From Neostethus bicornis (taxonomy: Eukaryota; Chordata; Actinopteri; Atheriniformes; Phallostethidae), in assembly GCA_902685375.1 (NCBI GenBank), contig LR738541.1, forward strand, positions 29,846,008-29,910,007: a DNA stretch of 64,000 nt, in the 5' to 3' direction. Under the pieces are notes generated by a model. The model did no database searches, was not told the DNA's origin, and worked only from the letters and a program-made list of their open reading frames with translations. The position numbers and the translations under genes were made by a program. Of this stretch, positions 33,185 through 46,800 are shown piece after piece (position 1 is the stretch's first letter; the number at the start of each line of letters is the position of its first letter).

Positions 33185-33284
33185 GACATGCGGCATGTCG
33201 ACTTGTTTAAATTCCACAGTTTGAAGAAGACCTAAAGGGCTGCTTTGCCAAGTCAGAGCTTGAAGCCATCGTAAGGAGGAAGAA
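33185..33284 (+). other. ankib1 5' UTR portion with upstream ATGs
   Basis: A likely acceptor (tcttttcttcag) ends at 33184, 100 bases before the ankib1 start codon. This short leader contains two upstream ATGs, at 33188 and 33195, each opening a frame of 15 codons or fewer that stops before the main ATG. The upstream exon has not been found. Confidence 0.4.
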
Positions 33285-36200
33285 ATGGGCAACACAGCGA
33301 CTAAGTTCCGAAAGGCTCTCATCAACGGGGATGAAGTGCTGGCCTGGCAGCTCTATGAGAGCAACCCACAGTTCAAAGACGCTCTGGATCCAAACTCTAC
33401 GTATGGAGAATCGTACCAGCACAACACACCACTGCACTATGCTGCCCGGCATGCCATGATCCGCCTACTCAGGTCAGCTTTTGACCAAGATAAAATCCTA
33501 ACTATGCAAAGAGATCTCGCATATTTTCATTAGACTGTACTGACCACTGAAAATCAAAGTGAACAGATGTAGATAAGATAGTGATAGTTTGTGTTAGCTG
33601 CTATTTCAGTCTGTATTTTTAGCACTGTGTGAATATCGAGACATTACTGCTTAATACAAGGCATTTTTTGTTTTGTCTCTATATGTTTCTGTCCCATCTG
33701 TCCCTCTTCATAGCCATCTGCTCTCAGGAATGCAACATGCTGGGTTAGAATAGAAAAGTGTTCCAAAAGCAAACTAACAAACCTGTATGCGATTATCTTC
33801 ATCCCATCCAGGCTCCCCATATCTAGTTTTATTCCTACCTGAATAAAGATGAGTTAGTGTACCTTCTGCTTCTCTAATTAAAAAAAGCCTGGTATATTGA
33901 AGTATATCTGAGTTTGATTTTTTTAAACATCAAATGACATTGTGATCTGTAGTGAGAGATGGGAAGAGGTGGAGGAAAAGTTGGAGAGGTGGAGGTTTGC
34001 ACGAGAAAAAAGAGGAACAAAGATTAGTCAGAGTAAGGTGGAGTACATGTGTGTAAATGAGAGGGATCCAAATGGAAAAGTGAGATTACAGGGGGAAAAG
34101 ATAAAGAAGGTGGAAGATTTTAAGTACTTAGGATCAACAGCCCAGAGCAATGGAGAGTGTGTAAAAGAGGTGAAGAAGCGTGTGCAGGCAGGCTGGAACG
34201 GGTGGAGAAAAGTATCAGATGCTGAGGATCTCTCTGGGAGTGACCAGGATGGATAGGATTAGAAATGAATATATCAGAGGAACAGCACTTGTTAGAGGTT
34301 TTGGAGATAAAGTCAGAGAGACCAGACTGAGATGGTTTGGACATGTACAGAGGAGAGAGAGAGTACATAGGAAGAAGGATGCTGGGTTTGGAACCACCAG
34401 GAAAGCGACCTAGATGAAGACCAAAGAGGAGGTTCATGGACAGTGAAGGAAGACATGAAGGTAGTTGGCGTGACCAAAGGAGATGCAGCAGATAGGGTTA
34501 GATGGGAGAAACTGACTCGCTGTGGCGACCCCTGAAGGGAAATGCAGAAAAAGTTTTGTTTTGTTAAATCAAATGATCAGAATTGACTGAAATAAGCAGA
34601 CAAAACTAAAAAAAAAAAAAAAAAAAAAAACGCAAAAAGGTCCGTGTGTGGCTTTGTTGTCTAATACCAAAACTAGAATTCTAAGTTGATAAGGTGACAT
34701 CAATTCACAAGTAATCAACAAAAGGTTCACTCAAAAGAAAAATAATTCAGCCATTTTTTACTTCTTTCTGATCAAAGTGATGACTTTTGTTTTCAAAGTG
34801 CTTATAACATTTTGTTTTCTGTTTTTTTCCTCCTTTTTTATTGTTAGGTCTTTTCTACTTAGCAAAGATGGCAATCCTAACAAACGTAACGTGCACAACG
34901 AGACCTCTTTGCACCTTCTCTGCATGGGACCCCAGATCCTGACGTCAGAAGGAGCACTGCACCCGCGAATCTCCCACCCCTACGAGGACGAACAGCGGCG
35001 AGCAGAATGCCTGCAGCTTGTCCTGTCTTGGACCGGAGCAAAGTTAGACCACGGAGAGTACGAGAGTGCTGACACCAATGCTACAGACAACAAGAAAAAC
35101 ACCAGTCTGCACTACGCTGCTGCTTCAGGCATGAAAACATGTGTGGAGGTAGGCAAGCCAGGAAGTATCTGTAGATCTTTACGCTGACAAGTTTGTATTG
35201 TACAGTTATCTTTCATTTTTTTTAATTTTTTTTTATTTTGAATTACTCTATTCATCCCTCACCGGGGAAATTTGTTTGCTGCACTCCTTACACCGCAGCA
35301 GGCTGCCCTTCAACGGCGCCAATGGTGGGAGAAGTGGGGGCTAGGTGTCTTCTCCAAGGACCCTAGACGTGCTATCCGTGGGACGCGAACCCGCGACCTT
35401 CCGGTCCGCGGGCGAACGCGCTAACCATTTTTAGAGTTACTTTCTAAAAATAACTTTCAATATGCAAAATCTGCAAAAAGTCAAAGAAGTTTTAAGCCTT
35501 TATAAATTTTTTCCAACAAGCCTTTGCATTTTCACACCTTTCTTTCTAAGTTCAAACCTTTGTAGAAAATAAATACAGTAATATACAATGAAACAAAATA
35601 CCAAGTTACTTTTCAGCCTCAAACATTTAGGAACATAAAAATAGGAACTTTTTCCTATTAATAATATTGATGGATTGTAGGAGTGATGGGTTTAATTTTA
35701 ACGACCAACCTATGATGTTGGACCCATAAAAAGGTTCAATGTCATAGGACCATTTTATGGGTCCTATGATGCACTATCAGCGCGCAAAAAAACCCTCCTG
35801 CAAAACAGCGAGAGCGCGAAAGATGAAACGCATACTAGCAAGGGATTTTTTTTTTTTAAATGGATGCTTTCAAGTATTAAAAACTTAGAGCAATGTGAAC
35901 AAAAGAAAGATAAGAATGTCATAGTAACCCACATGTCAACTCAAAATATTCAAAATCTGCCCTTTTGCACAATGAATGTGTGTAGAGCAGCTCTTTGTGT
36001 GTGGAGGTCGTGTCGGAGATGTTGTGACAATGTGTATTGAGCAATAATTTACAAGCACCCGTTGTTCAAAGTGACAAAGCACCAGTTTAATGTCACTTTG
36101 TAGGTCTATCCATCCTGATGTTACGAGTATTTCTTTTAAGAACCAAGCTGAATGGAAAAAAAAATTTGCTTAAAATAAATTGACAATTATTTTTTGTCTC

Positions 36201-37773
36201 AACCGGGTTTCAAGAAAGTAAAACAGGCCTTTATAATGATTTGGCTCAGTATGGTAAGTTACATGGGATCCACTATCTGATAAATTGGCTGCTTATTTAA
36301 TTGTACATGATCAGTGTGACTTCGTTTCATTACAAATAATTATGTTATTGTGTTGTTTTCTAAAATTGTGCTCACTCAACTTTCCTCTGAAAGTTCCACC
36401 GTGGTACAGTATCATTTAAAACCAGTAAAATAAATGGGAAAAGTAATATGTGAGCATTAATGTGTGACAGAAGCTACATTTGCATACTGGAAAAAAAAAC
36501 ACCAGTGTTGACATTTTCAAAGTGGTGAATAACTAGAACGGGAACACTAAATAAAGTTTGCCTCTTGATACTTTGTGTCCAGAAAAGCTTGTGACTGTTT
36601 TTTTAAGAATGTTAGGGTTGATTAAAAGAAAGATGGTAAAATATTAACTGATCTCAACCAAGATCTGTCCGAAAGTCCAGCCAGTTTTCAGAAGTGTTGT
36701 CAAAGAAGAGCATACTTGAAACAAGGTTCTAGATGAATAAAATAAGATACCTCGAGTCACCAAAAACCGGTTTAGTAATTTACAATAGCATTTTTAGGAT
36801 GAACAATAGCTTGGCTGTGTTTTATTTTATGCATCCAAACACAATGTTTTATTGGTAGAGATGTAAGACCCTTAACAATAAATAAATGATTAATAACCAA
36901 ACTTGCCTCAGAGCAACTCCTCTTCTGCCTTCCTGATGTTTTTCTTCCCCACCTCTGTGAGACATGATGCGTGGTTGTCTTTTGGATGGTTTAATTTGAC
37001 GCCTCATTCTTTCAACTTGGTTGTTATAAATCTATCAGTGGTTTTGGGGAACATTGAAAGTGATATTCTCTAAAAAATTAAAACATCCTGACTTGTTTGC
37101 TTTTGAAAAGGGGTGACCACAATTTTCCAATACTACCAATAACAAAAATGTAAAACATATACTTATGTAGCTTGTAGGTGGCAAACACTTTACATTTTTG
37201 ATGGTATGTCAGTGTAACGTCATACGCTAATTGAGTTTATATATGAGGCGTTCAGGAGGCATCCTAACCAGATGCCTGAACCACCCAATCTGGCTTCTCT
37301 CCAACCGGAGGAGCAACAGCTCTGCTCCGAGCTCCTCCCGGATGGCAGAGCTCCTCACTCTATCGCTGAGTGAAATTCCAGCCATCCCCCTAAGATAGCT
37401 CATTTCAGCCGCTTATATCCGTGATCTTGTTCTTTTGGTTACCACCCACAGCTGGTGGTCATACGGGTAGGTAGGAACGTAGATCGACTGGTAAATCGAG
37501 AGCTTTGCTTTACGGCTCAGCTCTTTCCTCACGATGACGGACCGATGCAGCGTCTAATCAAAGGGTTTTTTTTTTGTCTTTTTGCAGTTTGTTGAACTTT
37601 TTTAGTCTGTGTTTACTGTGTTTTCCCAAAAAAAAGTACAGTAAATAAAGTTCTTATTTTCTTGGGCCCATTTTTGTGCTGATTTATTTCAGTCGTCTTA
37701 TTTTATGTAATTAATGAATAAGATTCACATTAAAGGCTGACATTTGACAAACTAAGTACTGGAAGTCACAAAT

Positions 37774-37812
<39 letters not shown>

Positions 37813-40800
37813 CATGCCTCTTTATTCAATGGTTGTGTTTTGTTTGTTTTTTTTTCCTTGTTTTTACTCACACAGTTACTGGTTGAGAGAGAAGCGGACC
37901 TGTTTGCCGAAAACGAAAACCGTGAGACTCCATGTGACTGTGCAGAAAAGCAGCACCACAAGGAGTTGGCCCTCTGCCTGGAGTCGCAGATGGTCTTCTC
38001 TCTTGCCCCCGAGGCAGAGGGCATAGAAGCAGAGTACGCAGCCCTCGACCGAAGAGAGGTACAGAGTAACACATGGACGGTGAATGTGAAGCTTCCAGTT
38101 TGACGCCCCCTTCCCATGTGGCTAAATCTTTATCAGAATCTAACTGATAAATTTTCACTGGATATTTATCTGTCAAAATAAGTTTTATTTTAAGAGATAA
38201 GCTTTGGTTGTTGCTAAGTAAACGTGACTAAACTTCTCCAAAATCACACACTTGAAATCTTATTTTAAGAATTAAAATGAAATTAAAAGTCTCGCTCATA
38301 TTGGACTAACTTGTTTTTCTAAACCAGATTTCATCAGAATTAGATTCATCTACTACATTTTATCCTATTTTCAGTTTTTCTTAGACTTGTTTTAGAAGTG
38401 AAGTATTTTTTTCTCCCCTTTCTGTCAACAAACTTGATTATTTTTCTCTTCTCCTATCTGTCTAGCTGTATGAGGGACTTCGGCCTCAGGATTTACGGAG
38501 ACTGAAGGACATGCTCATAGTGGAGACAGCTGACATGTTGCAGGCTCCACTTTTCACTGCAGAAGGACTGCTACGTGCCCATGGTATGACAAAACACACC
38601 CGCTTACTGTGACAAATAAAGTTTGTCTGCCTCAGGGTTAAAGTAAGAATGTGAAGAAATTAGCTCATTTAATTTTTATTTTTTACATTAGCTTGTTTTT
38701 TTTCACTCACGGAAGAACGTTGTTAAACGTTGTTAAACTAACAATGTGAGAAAAATGAAACTGAAATAGTTTCCAACCTGATTAACAAACGTTAACTGTT
38801 GTGATAAAACTGAATGACAGTAGAAAGGTCATTAAGAGTGCGAGGCGTGAAAGCAGAGATTTTTTTATACTTTGTAAATACTTTATGAACTCAAAAACTC
38901 TAAACACTGTAAAGCAGCATAATGCAGACATTCTAGTTTCCTTTTTGGCTCTATATACATAGATATAGCACTTCTATAGAATAAAAGTCTTGCTGAGTGA
39001 TGCTGTTGCAACCTAAAAACTTTTGTTGCAATAGTCAAGTTTTTTTTTTATTATATATTCTTGAAGAAACTTTTCCTAAGAAATGACACAGACAGGCAAA
39101 GGAGAGATTGAGCTGCTGTATTGTGGGCAACTAACTTTGCCAAGTAGCTCTGGACTTTAGTCAGATTGCAGCTGCCTGACAGCTTTCAGTGACAAGTATC
39201 TGAATGAGAAATAAAATAAGGTGGCATCTTTTTTACTCTTGTGGGTATAGCCAAAATAATAAAAAAAAAAAAACCATTTTGTTATATCCTATATGAATAA
39301 AACTAAAAAGTAATCGTATACACATTAAATGCTCTATTGTGTTTATTATCATAATCATAAAAAAATAGTTATTTTGTTGGACCAACCAGTCAAACATCCC
39401 AAATGCATGAAGGTAACTTTAACTGCTCACATTAGCGCCTTATCATTAGTCATTATGCATTTGATGGGCTGCTTTATCCCTGATTTTATGATGGATTTAT
39501 TGTTTTGTTTATTGTTTGGGGTATGCTATTGCGTCTCTGTTTTTTTTATAGACATGTAAGAAATGTCACCACACTTATTTTTTCTCTCTCATTTAAATAG
39601 ACAACCCACCGATCCGCAGTTTCTCTAATTAATTGACCAAGAAAAGCAATTTGCTAATTTAATAAGTATGCTTCACAGATTGGCAGAAACAATTTCACTT
39701 TCCGTATTATTCCCAATAGAAGCACACATTCTAACAGAAGCACACCCCTGTTTTTATCTTGAAACTTGCAAAGCTTAGCCCAACAAAAAAGAGTTTTCCA
39801 TATGCAGCTTTAGCTCAAGTTGGACATGTCTTTGTACTTTTAAATGGCGCTACTGCACATGTGCAGCTTGTGCTGTTACTGGTACCATACTGAGCCAAAT
39901 TTTTTCGCCCTGCAAATTTTTTTTCTTTGCAAATAGCTTATTTATAGAAACACATCCCATTAATGCGGCCGTGCATGCGCAAGTATTGAGAATCATACGT
40001 TATATTCCTTTGTTAGTGAGAACTCATAAACGAATGCAGTTTTTATGCAATTTCTAGCCTTGAACTATTACTTTTCAAAATAGCTGCAAATCTTTCAAAC
40101 AATACGTAACTTTGAATTCTTTTAAAAGTATTTTCTTTCTTTTACCAAAGTCCTAAAAGACAATGGATGTATATAAAGGTCAGTAGTCGTAATAAGTGGG
40201 TCTATACATTTTTAAAAGGACTTGTCTGTGTAATCTCTCATTCGTCCAAGAGTGATCCATCGTATAAAAGGCTTCAAAGTTGTCTTCTGGACAGTGTATT
40301 TAGTGATCAAGACATTTCGACTTCCATCTGGAAATCATTTTCAATCTTCTAGACGGAACTTGAGAACTGATTTTATATATCTATGTTCTAATATCCTTTT
40401 TAAGAGGAAGAAAAAAAAAAAAGACTATTTCTGTGTTCATATTTACTATTTCAATGCTGTTACTTTAGATTTTTAAAAAATAACTTTCTTTTTGCCTGGT
40501 AGACTCTTTCAGTAAAACTGACTATGCAACATTTTCTACTCAGTTTTAATCATATAACTAAATGTGAAAACTTTACAATTCATTTTGAAAATTGCCTGGA
40601 GCATGAAGATTGGTTTATACTCATTGATTAGTTTTAATTGTAAGAAAATGAAGAAGCCGAACCAATGTTCATTATCTACAAGAGGTCATTTAAAGTCTAA
40701 GGGGAACTCATTGGTTGAGCGATTTGTCTCCAGGCTGATAACATGCTAATAGCACATTTGACCGGGTCATATTCTTTTTAGAAAGAAAGACATGTCGACA

Positions 40801-43800
40801 TAAGCACCATGTAGGGTTTTCAGGATTCCTAGTGAAAAGATCTCAAACTTTTTTGTGTATTTTTAAGTGAAACTAGGAAGCTATTCTAAGATAGAAAAGC
40901 AGGTGGCAGCAGGTGTTTGGAATTGAAAGGTTTCATGGAGTGGGCACTACCTTGAATTTTTTTTTTTTTCTAGTTTAGGTTAAAAAAAAGGCTTCTGTGA
41001 ATGTGATTTTAAAAAATGTTTAATCTTGTTCATAGTGCGTCATCTTGGCATAATACTAAATTTGGGTTTGACATATTTTATATAGGTTACTTGAGGTCTG
41101 ATGTTTTAGTCCTCACAGTAACAAAAGCGCTCTCTTTCACTATCCGTTTTCAATTTACATTTAGATTGGGACAGAGAGAAGCTTTTGGAAGCCTGGATGA
41201 GCAATGCGGAGGAATGCTGCCAACGCTCAGGAGTTCGGATGCCCAACCCACCACCAAGTGGCTACAACGCATGGGACACCTTGCCATCGCCTCGCACCAC
41301 CCGCTCCTTAGTTACCTCGCCAGACCAAATCAGTCTCATGCCAGCAGATGAGGATTCTACTCTGGTGAGATATCACACCTTTCTAAATCTGCAGGGCAAA
41401 TAGATAGGTCATCGCTTTGCTTGATGCAAAAAACTTCATTTTGCTTTGAGGCTTCTGTTCAGCACACACTTTGATACCAATCATAAATATTTCACTGTAT
41501 AATCTTTAAGGAAGTTCCAACTTTTTCAGGAAGTAAATCTAATGACTTTGAAGGACAGTTTTTCAAGAAGTTCTGTTAAAGAGATGAACTTTACTAAAAA
41601 AAATTGATAAAAGAAATAGAAAATAATGAGTTTTGTCATTCAGTCAGAAGTAAAACTTCTTCTTTTTGATGGTAACATTTATACTGAACCAAAATGAAAA
41701 GGCTCTTTTATTTAACAAATGGATTTCTGCATGAGGGAAAATAGTGTGTGGTTTTTTTTATTAGACTGTTCCTATTTCTACCAAAATACTGCCCATAAAA
41801 ACAGCTTTGCATTGTTTTTTTTGTTTTTTTTTTGAGGAATGGTGGGTGGGGGTGTTGTTTTCATTTCACTCATATCTAACATAACAAATATGGCATTTTC
41901 TAAGGAAATAAATTCACAGGTCACTTATGGTCACCAGCTGTGGGTGGATGGTGACCAAAAGAACAAGATCACAGATACAAGCGGCCAAATTGAGTTTCCT
42001 CCACAAGGTGGCTGGACTCTCACTCTGAGAGTAAGGAGCTCATCCATATGGGAGGTGCTCAGAGTAGAGCCGTTGCTCCTCCGGGTTGAGAGAAACCAGA
42101 TGGGTTGGTTGGGCATCAGGTTAAGATGCATCCTGAACGCCTCGCTGGTGAGGTGCTTGGTGGACGTACCATCAGAAGGAGAACCAAAGGCAGACCTCAG
42201 ACCCGTTGGAGTGACTATGTCTCACATTTGGTTGGGGAACACCTCGGGATCCTCCCAGTTGAGCTGGATGATGCACCCGAGGTGAGAGAAGTCTGGATTT
42301 CTCATCTGAGGCTGTTGCCCTCTTGACGCGGCCCCACATAAGCGAAAGATGACAAAACAGAACAGAAATTCACAAGTGTTGCCATTAATTGTACCAAAGC
42401 ACTTTTTGGTGAGTCTTTCTATTGTGACCTTTACGCTGGTAAACTAACTTGGATAGGACAGGATGCTGTTAATATTTTGTGTCTGTTTAATTCTGGTAAC
42501 TGGGACAGTAAATAAATAAAACTCCAGTTAGTATCATTGAGCGTCTTGTTTTCCCACCCATGAAGCTTCACACAGTGGGTGGGACCTGTCTGTGTCGAAG
42601 GCTAATAATAACTGGAAGTGTTCTCATAAACTGCTCACTAGTATTTATTTAAATCGAGTCTCCCTGGCGGCACACATCTCCTGAAGGCTTTCTGTTGAAT
42701 TCCTTGAATGTTCAGTTTTCACATCTGTTTATTTGCATAACGGTGTTTTATTTCCTTACAATATACTCCTAGCAGTCATTAGTATGCATCCCAGTGGCCT
42801 GAACTACAAACTTTAAAGACAAGCAACGATTCTTTTTCTTATCCTCAGGGAAGCAACAGTGTTTTAATTAAGCAAGTTCAGAAGTGAATATTAGTAGATT
42901 TTCCATAAAAAACTAACAAAAACAACCTGTAATTCTACATTTAGAAATGAGCAAACGGCATTCTTTATTTCCTTCTTAAGGAAAATGAAAGAATGATATG
43001 ATATTGATCTGAATTACAGTATGAGCATGTAAAGGTACACATTAATTACAGCTTCTGGTCATTTTAAAATTTAATTTGATTTGCTTTACTTCATCTGGCT
43101 TCTCTCGACCTGGAGGAGGAGCAGCTCGACACCGAGCTCCTCCCGAATGGCAGAGCTCCTCGCCCGATCTCTGAGTGAGAGCCCAGCCACTCCCAGAGGA
43201 AGCTCATTTTGGCCACTTGTATCTGCGATCTCATTCTTTAGGTCACCACCCACAGCTGGTGACCATAGTTGAGGGTAGGAAGGTAGATCGACTTGTAAAT
43301 CAAGAGCTTTGCTTTTCAGCTCAGCTCTTTCTTTACCACAACGGACCGATGCAGCGTCCTTGTTATTGCTGATGCCGCACCGATCTGCCTGTCAATCTCC
43401 TGCTCCATCCTTCACCACTTGTGAACAAGAACCCGAGATACTTAAACTCTTCCAGTCAGCCAGATGGGGTGTTTCGGGCATCTGGTCAGGATGCCCCCCT
43501 AGCGCCTCGCTGGTGAGGTGTTTTGGGCACGTCCCACCGGGAGGAGACCAAGAAGCAGACCCTGGACCCGCTGGAGAGACTATGTCTCACAGCTGGCTGG
43601 GGAACGATTCGGGGTCCTTCCGGGTGAGCTGGAGGATGCAGCTGAAGTGAGAGAATTCTGGGCTTTCCGTCTGAGGCTGTTGCCCCCCGCGACCCAGAGT
43701 AAGCAGAAGACAAGGGAACGGAAAGCTTTACTTCATGGACTTTACAGGTTAACACATATTTCAAGCCTTTTCGCTTTGACACTAATCCACAAACATACAA

Positions 43801-46800
43801 AAGTCAGATCCAGTTTTACAATCACAATTTTTTTTTTCATGTTTTCAGTTGTGCCATTTCATCAGAAAATGACATTTCATTACCTTACTCCCTCAAAGGG
43901 CGTTACTTGGAGGAGCGGTGAGCAAATTGACTGAGTGCTCTCACGGGGTCGCTTACAGCTTATAGCGGTTACATCACATTCTGCTCATTCCCAAATCAAT
44001 ACTTTGCATTGTTGAGTCGCACTGCCCTCTTTGTTTTTTCTGTCCGTGTCAGCGCCCCTTAGTAACAAGGGTCGAGATTGTCCTTGTTTGCTAGTGGCTC
44101 GTGTTTAGTTGCTGTGGAAAAACAGACATGGTCTGAATAAAATTTTCTGCAAAGTGTGTGTCAGTTAAGAAAAGGTCGAAAGCTTTGCAAATTATAAATC
44201 ACTCTTCATAAAATTAATACACAAAACAAACATTTTCTAAACTAATTGCACTCAATTTTTTTCTTAATTTTCTTTCAAAGTTTAAAAACAAATTGACTCT
44301 TGCTAAAATGCTGAGCTTGTTTGTAATTAAAGATGATAATTATGATTCACATGGTAAGAATGTGTTTTAAAAAATTGCTTGAATAAAAGTGAGCAAGAAT
44401 ACTATTTCTGTTTTAAGAAAAACGACATTCGGAACACACTATTGAAATGAAGAAGTATACTTTATTCATCCCTCAACAGGAAAATTTGTGTGCTGCATTA
44501 CATCCCAGCAGGCTGCCACAATGCCAGTGATGGGAGACACGGGGAGTTAGGTGTCTTCTCCTTGGACACCTAGACATGAGCTCAGTGGATTTCAATCCCA
44601 CGAACTTACAGAGAACTTCCAGTCCAAGGGCGAATGTTCTACCACTGAGCTATAATGATTTGAAAAGTAAAAAAAAAATGTTTAAATCAAAAACATTGAA
44701 AATATATTTCTTTAAGAGATCTTTTTGCTGGATGAAAAAGTTTGAGCACTGCTTTTTCTATAAATTTAAGGTTGACACAAGGTTTTTAGGCTGCACAGTG
44801 GCCTCGCAGCAAGAAGGTCAGGGGTTCAAGTCTCAGAGTATGGACAAGGCTTGAAACACTGGGCTTTCTGTGTGGAGTTTGCGTGTTCTCCCCATGTATG
44901 TGTGGGTTTTCTTCAGGTACTCCGGTTTCCTCCCACTCTCCAAAAACATGCATCTATGGTTGATTGGCCTCTATGAATCGCCCCTGGGAAAAAGTGTGTG
45001 TGTGGCTGACTGGCAACTTGTTCGGAGTGTACCTTGCCTCTCACCTGAAATCAGCCGGGATAGGCTCCGGCAACCCTGCTAGAATTAAGTGGTTCAGAAG
45101 ACGAAATGAAATAATGTTTCTTTAAATTGTCGACATTGACCTTTTGCTACACTTAACGAATAAACACTTAAAAACAGTGATTAATGTTCCCCAAAAGAGA
45201 AACAATATAACAGAATGTTAGTTTTGCAACATTGCTTCATTATATTTTTTCTTTATTTCAACAGTGTGGCATTTGCATGTCTTCCATCTCTGTCTTTGAA
45301 GAACCCGTTGACATGTCCTGTGGCCATGAATTCTGCCGAGCATGCTGGGAAGGGTAAACTTAGTTTTTATTTGGCCTGCAGATTAAAATCCATGGCCTTT
45401 ATAGTTTTGCTATTCACTTTGTTCTCATATTTTTTTTTTTTTTTAACATCTCTTCTAGATTTCTAAATCTAAAGATCCAAGAAGGAGAAGCCCACAATAT
45501 TTTCTGCCCAGCTTATGAATGCTACCAGCTTGTACCAGTGGAAGTCATCGAAAGTGTGGTCTCCAGAGAGATGGACAAGCGCTACCTCCAATTTGACATC
45601 AAAGTAAATTTTCCATTTAGTCGACATCCTTACCTATTAAAATCAGAGCTCTTCATTTAAATGGTTGCCTGAGACAAACCAGAGTCCGAATATTGATGTG
45701 ATGTGTCTTTATTTGCGTCAATACTAAAATGAGGAAGATTAAGACTTCTATTTACTCCGTATATTCCTTCTTTTGCTCTCTCTTTTTTTTATGTTGTTAT
45801 CATCTATTCTTTATTGCATCACTTTTGGTGGCAAAAAAAACAAAAAAAACCATCTTAATTTATTACAATCAAATCTGTGCAAAATAAATTTATATTTATG
45901 CTCTCAGCAAAAAAAATTGCTTTAAACAAAAACTCACCACCAAAATAAAAGATTAGCTCATTGAACAAGATTGCTCATTCCTGTTTCTCCCAGTGTGGAA
46001 ATGAAACCGTCTCACTATGTTTGGTCTTGTATGACTAACTGTTCACACTAGTCCTTAGGTGGCCTGTCAGGGAGTATGACACCAAACACAGTCCTGTGTC
46101 TGGTCAGAATCAGGTCAAGTCAGTTCTTTATCAGATGGCAATTTTGTCTCAAACATGGATGTTTGAGACATCTGCCAAATGTAAGTTGTCTGCAGCCGAT
46201 TGGCCGCTTAAACCCCTGTGTAACCCAGTCCAACATGTCAAGAATAAGCCCAATCTATCACAGTTGTGCTTGCTCACAATCAGTTTGTGTCAGCTAGTGT
46301 TTGCCATAGAAGACAGCTGTCTCTGAATACGCCCCGCGGCTTGTGGTACCCACAGTGGCTGCTGGGAACCAGCCGTCCCACCCTAAGGAGGGCAGGAAAA
46401 AGTGGGCAGCTTAGCATCTTGACTTTCCCTGTTAGAAGAATGACAAGGTGATGATCCAATCAATTCCTGCCATCCCTGACAGAGGGAGCTCATGCCCTTC
46501 ACAGTAGGACGGACAGATTGACGTCAAAAACATGCAACAGAAGGGGCCAAAACGGAGGTGGCTCACATGCCACCCTTCTCACGGGGATGCAGACTGTATT
46601 CTCAGCATAATTCAGCATTGACGGGTTGTAGCGATGCATTACACACACCAAAGGACGAGATTATTGTTTTGCTGAACAAACACGCAATTCCGGACAGCCT
46701 CAGACAAAGCCATTAGGGCTCCAAAGCATTTTTTGTGTATCACTCCATCCTATTCTAGACCTTTGTTTGCTAAACAAACACAACAATTTACATTCAGCAT

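Larger units (their letters stand above)
35149..37875. other. ankib1 intron 2
   Basis: The intron contains a minus-strand tRNA-SINE (35235), hairpin cluster 4 (35709), a minus-strand LINE family B fragment (37245) and a long T run ending 70 bases before exon 3. The rest, 35,800-37,200, shows no recognised element. Confidence 0.6.
41365..45264. other. ankib1 intron 5
   Basis: The 3.9-kb intron holds two family B LINE pieces (41920 and the inverted one at 43085), a minus-strand tRNA-SINE (44450) and a V-SINE (44788). The parts 42370-43080 and 43720-44440 show nothing recognised. Confidence 0.6.
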
